Source: Alphaproteobacteria bacterium
GTDB taxonomy: Bacteria > Pseudomonadota > Alphaproteobacteria > Caulobacterales > Caulobacteraceae
Direction: 5' to 3'
NCBI GenBank assembly: GCA_018820665.1
Contig: JAHJNW010000018.1
Span: 1 to 49,673 of the forward strand
Length of the DNA: 49,673 nucleotides
The notes under the pieces were generated by a model. That model did no database searches and had not been told where the DNA came from. It saw nothing but the letters and a program-made list of their open reading frames with translations. Both the position numbers and the translations under genes were made by a program. Each line of letters opens with the position of its first letter. Position 1 is the first letter of the stretch. Below are positions 47,664 to 49,673 of the stretch, in pieces.

Positions 47664-48173
47664 ATGGCGAACGGAATTGGATCGGTTGAAGGCGAAGTCC
47701 TCGCCTTCAGTCAGGCGGCCAGTCGCAACCGGCGCCTCCAGATCCATCACAGTGCGCCAGTCGCCTGTGGCGCATCCTCCAACATCTCCCTTATGCATCC
47801 GACCGCGCTGGAAACGGTGGCGGTCCAGTTCATCAGTGGTCCAATCCCGTCTCGGGCACCCGTCCGGGCGAAGCCGGAGCCCATCCCGCCGACGCTTCCG
47901 GGCTGGCCCGCCATGCTGACCAAGGCCGAACTCTGCCAGTATCTCGGCGTATCTTGGAGCACGCTGAAGGGCACACTGACTGTTCGTCCCATCGACCTGG
48001 GCGCCAGCGTTGTGCGCTACAGCCGGGCGCAGATCGACGACTGGATCGCGACGAGGCCGCCTCGGGTCAACGGTGGGCACCAGCCGCTGCTCGAAGTCGT
48101 CACGGATGGGTCGGTTCAGGATGAGCGTCTGACCTCACTGGAGCGGGTGCGCCGTCGCGCGGGTCGATGCTGA
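47664..48173 (+). CDS. AlpA/excisionase-like helix-turn-helix protein next to integrase
   Basis: 169 residues from ATG 47664, chosen because GGAG lies seven bases upstream; starts at 47556, 47793 or 47913 are also open. The first ~80 residues look disordered. The recognisable part begins LTKAELCQYLGVSWSTLK and ends with RYSRAQIDDWIATRPP, a MerR-type winged HTH as in AlpA and excisionases. It overlaps the integrase by seven bases (ATGCTGA), so the two are made together. It is a good candidate for the recombination directionality factor or a regulator of integrase. Confidence 0.62.
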   Translation: MANGIGSVEGEVLAFSQAASRNRRLQIHHSAPVACGASSNISLMHPTALETVAVQFISGPIPSRAPVRAKPEPIPPTLPGWPAMLTKAELCQYLGVSWSTLKGTLTVRPIDLGASVVRYSRAQIDDWIATRPPRVNGGHQPLLEVVTDGSVQDERLTSLERVRRRAGRC

Positions 48174-49270
48174 AGATCAGATATGTGCAGCGCGTTCGGC
48201 GCGGTGACGGCCGGACCGATCTCTATTTCCGCAAGGGGGATGTCCGTCGCGGCCCGCTGAAGGCGCAGGATGGGACCTTCGAGCTAGAGGCCGAGGTTCA
48301 GGCGATCCTGGCCGAAATGAACCAAGCTGCGGCCGCAGCCGAACCCGTGGTCGGCACGGTCGGCGGGGCGTTGAAGAAATACAACCGAAGCAGCGAGTTC
48401 ATTACCCTGGAGCCGAGCACCCAGCGCGACTACCAATACAAGATCAACGAACTGGCGGCCGACTGCGGCGACGTGCTGCTCGAACACGTCACCTATGATT
48501 GGCTGAAAGCACTGCAAGATGCGTGGGCCCCCAGAGGGCACAAGGCCACCAACGATCTGATGCAGGTCCTCCGAAATGCCCTCAAGCCGTATTTGAAAAG
48601 CGGAAGGGTCAAGGGGCACCCGTTCGCGTCGATCGACAAATTGCAGCCGCCGGCGAATAAGGGCGAGGCGCACCTCGCTTGGACCGACGCCGAGGTCGAG
48701 TCAGCGATCGCCATCGCGCTCGAAACGAAACAGCCGGGGCTGGCGCGGGCGATCGCGCTGGGACGGTGGGGCGGCTTCAGGCGCGGCGGCATCTGTCGCA
48801 TTCCGCTGCATGCCCGCATCATCGGCGAGGATGAAGCGGGGCGCAGTCACCGGCGGCTGTTTTGGACGACCCCCAAGCGAGGCGTGCAGTGTGACAAGCG
48901 GGAAGATCAGAGGCTGACCGCATTGATCGACCGCACGCCGAACCAGGCGCTGACGATTGCCTACAACAAGTATGGGCAGCCGTGGAAAGAGCGGGCCTTG
49001 AACCAAGCCTTCGACCGGATCATCGCCCGCATGCAACTGGTCGGTCAGGGGCGCCCCGATCTCGACATTCACGGACTGCGTCACGCGAGGGGCATGGAAT
49101 TGGCCCACGCAGGTGCGTCCGAGTTCCAGATCATGGCGCAACTGGAGCACAGCACGCCCTACACGGCGCGAATATACATCCGCCAAGCCAACCGAACGAC
49201 CGGTGCGGACGACGCCCAGACCAAGGTCGATACGATGGTCAAGCGGAAGGCCGACCGGAAGGGACCGTGA
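48167..49270 (+). CDS. int: Tyrosine integrase of the tRNA-Arg island
   Basis: 367 residues. The N-terminal ~55 residues (IRYVQRVRRGDGRTDLYFRKGDVRRGPL) look like the beta-rich arm-type-site binding domain, then a core-binding domain (about 65-150). The catalytic domain has Arg in WGGFRRGGICRIPL, HGLRHARGMELAH, LEHSTPYTARIYIRQ with the nucleophile Tyr, and a Lys-containing TTPKRG beta-turn. It ends 93 bases from the att repeat within the tRNA, the normal place for an integrase of this kind. The CTGTAAC iterons lie between its stop and the repeat. Confidence 0.92.
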   Translation: MLKIRYVQRVRRGDGRTDLYFRKGDVRRGPLKAQDGTFELEAEVQAILAEMNQAAAAAEPVVGTVGGALKKYNRSSEFITLEPSTQRDYQYKINELAADCGDVLLEHVTYDWLKALQDAWAPRGHKATNDLMQVLRNALKPYLKSGRVKGHPFASIDKLQPPANKGEAHLAWTDAEVESAIAIALETKQPGLARAIALGRWGGFRRGGICRIPLHARIIGEDEAGRSHRRLFWTTPKRGVQCDKREDQRLTALIDRTPNQALTIAYNKYGQPWKERALNQAFDRIIARMQLVGQGRPDLDIHGLRHARGMELAHAGASEFQIMAQLEHSTPYTARIYIRQANRTTGADDAQTKVDTMVKRKADRKGP

Positions 49271-49288
49271 ACGATGACGGAACAGAAG

Positions 49289-49318
49289 GTGTAACGAGGA
49301 CTGTAACCGGGCTGTAAC
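49289..49318 (+). repeat. TGTAAC iterons next to the right att repeat
   Basis: TGTAAC occurs at 49290-49295, 49302-49307 and 49313-49318, spaced 12 and 11 bases, about one helical turn; the last two read CTGTAAC. The same CTGTAAC occurs at 25909-25915 inside the other end, about 41 bases from its repeat, against 45 here. They are candidate integrase or directionality-factor arm sites. Confidence 0.5.
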
Positions 49319-49363
49319 AAGACGGGAGAATCACCGCCCCGGCCGGGGTATGTCATTGAAAAG

Positions 49364-49414
49364 AATGGCGCGCCCGGAACGATTCGAACGTCCGACCCTC
49401 AGATTCGTAGTCTG
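49364..49414 (-). repeat. Right island attachment repeat (attR side), within tRNA-Arg
   Basis: The 51 bases are identical to 25818-25868 and cover the tRNA from the anticodon arm to the CCA end plus two bases. Because the repeat restores the tRNA, integration leaves a working gene here, and excision would rebuild the original at the left junction. Confidence 0.95.
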
Positions 49415-49442
49415 ATGCTCTATCCAGCTGAGCTACGGGCGC
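49366..49442 (-). tRNA. tRNA-Arg (anticodon ACG), with encoded CCA
   Basis: Minus-strand cloverleaf of 77 bases: acceptor GCGCCCG with CGGGCGC, discriminator G, then CCA encoded; D-stem GCTC/GAGC; anticodon stem TCAGA/TCTGA with loop CTACGAA, giving anticodon ACG; T-arm GGACG-TTCGAAT-CGTTC. All stems pair, with one G-T in the T-stem. ACG is normally edited to ICG by TadA and reads CGU, CGC and CGA. The gene is the integration target of the adjacent island. Confidence 0.97.
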
Positions 49443-49468
49443 GCTTGGCCGCGAACGGCGAGGGCGGC

Positions 49469-49497
49469 TATCTAGCCGGGAAGGGGCGGGGGGGCAA
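49469..49497 (-). promoter_or_regulatory. Promoter of tRNA-Arg
   Basis: On the minus strand, TTGCCC (complement of 49492-49497) and TAGATA (complement of 49469-49474) are separated by exactly 17 bases, and the -10 lies about 27 bases before the mature tRNA 5' end. The G/C-rich leader is typical of stable-RNA promoters in such genomes. Confidence 0.55.
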
Positions 49498-49606
49498 GAC
49501 CCGGGAAGCGGCTTTCCTGCGCTGATTTCACAAGCGGGGGTTTCGCGGCGGCGGCGGGCGGGCCTAGGTTGCGGATCTCCCCGCCTTCGCCTGTCCGGAC
49601 TCCCCA

Positions 49607-49673
49607 ATGCGCCCCGTCTTCCCGCCTGCCCCCCGCGCCCTGATCGCCCTCGCCGCCACGGCGCTTCTGGCCC
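49607..49673 (+). CDS. Start of an exported protein gene (partial)
   Basis: ATG 49607 opens a frame that runs to the end of the window: a short basic/Pro segment (MRPVFPPAPR) followed by ALIALAATALLA, which looks like a Sec signal peptide. Only 22 codons are visible, so no function can be given. It lies outside the island, divergent from the tRNA. Confidence 0.5.
   Translation, partial: MRPVFPPAPRALIALAATALLA

Overview
The window is GC-rich, roughly two thirds G+C by eye, and reads like a chromosomal segment of an alphaproteobacterium of the Caulobacteraceae (Brevundimonas or Caulobacter type). The main reason is the first 7.8 kb, whose gene order matches, from memory, the major chemotaxis operon of Caulobacter: mcpA end, cheX (STAS), cheYI, cheAI, cheW, cheR, cheB, cheYII, cheD, cheU, cheYIII, cheE. 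Almost every junction is a 1-8 base overlap or a gap of a few bases. This is inference from content and order; no search was run.

Region 2 (7.8-19.2 kb) is a cell-surface locus. A LapG-like transglutaminase-type periplasmic cysteine protease lies convergent to the che operon. An AT-rich control region follows, then a two-partner-secretion pair: a TpsB/FhaC-type outer-membrane transporter and a 2831-residue TpsA exoprotein with no cysteine, an ~847-bp tandem duplication and a ladder of ~85-residue repeats.

Region 3 (19.4-25.7 kb) is an envelope-modification locus on the minus strand: PAP2 phosphatase, polyprenyl-phosphate glycosyltransferase fused to GtrA, GT39/ArnT-like transferase and a small DoxX-like membrane protein. 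It is divergent from an OmpR-type response regulator and its histidine kinase. The set looks like a PmrAB-style lipid A modification module.

Region 4 (25,818-49,442) is a ~23.5-kb integrative island in a tRNA-Arg(ACG) gene. A perfect 51-bp direct repeat of the tRNA 3' half marks both ends, and the intact tRNA lies at the right end next to a tyrosine integrase and a small helix-turn-helix gene. CTGTAAC iterons sit just inside both ends. The cargo is mainly anti-invader: (a) a RusA-like resolvase lacking one expected Asp, followed by two PD-(D/E)XK-type nucleases; (b) a SIR2-domain protein overlapping by ATGA with an 867-residue helical protein, together about the size of a fused SIR2 defence protein, followed by a 1249-residue protein with a possible nuclease-like N-terminus; (c) McrBC on the minus strand, with McrB carrying an EVE-like insertion; (d) a restriction-modification operon with two methyltransferase-type genes and a GIY-YIG/helicase protein, the AT-rich recognition half suggesting module exchange; (e) a second tyrosine recombinase, an XRE regulator, a DRI/AN-type putative nuclease and the integration genes. 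The best candidates for something undescribed are the split SIR2 module and the RusA/double-nuclease cluster.

After the tRNA the chromosome resumes with the start of a gene encoding a signal-peptide-like sequence, cut off by the window end.
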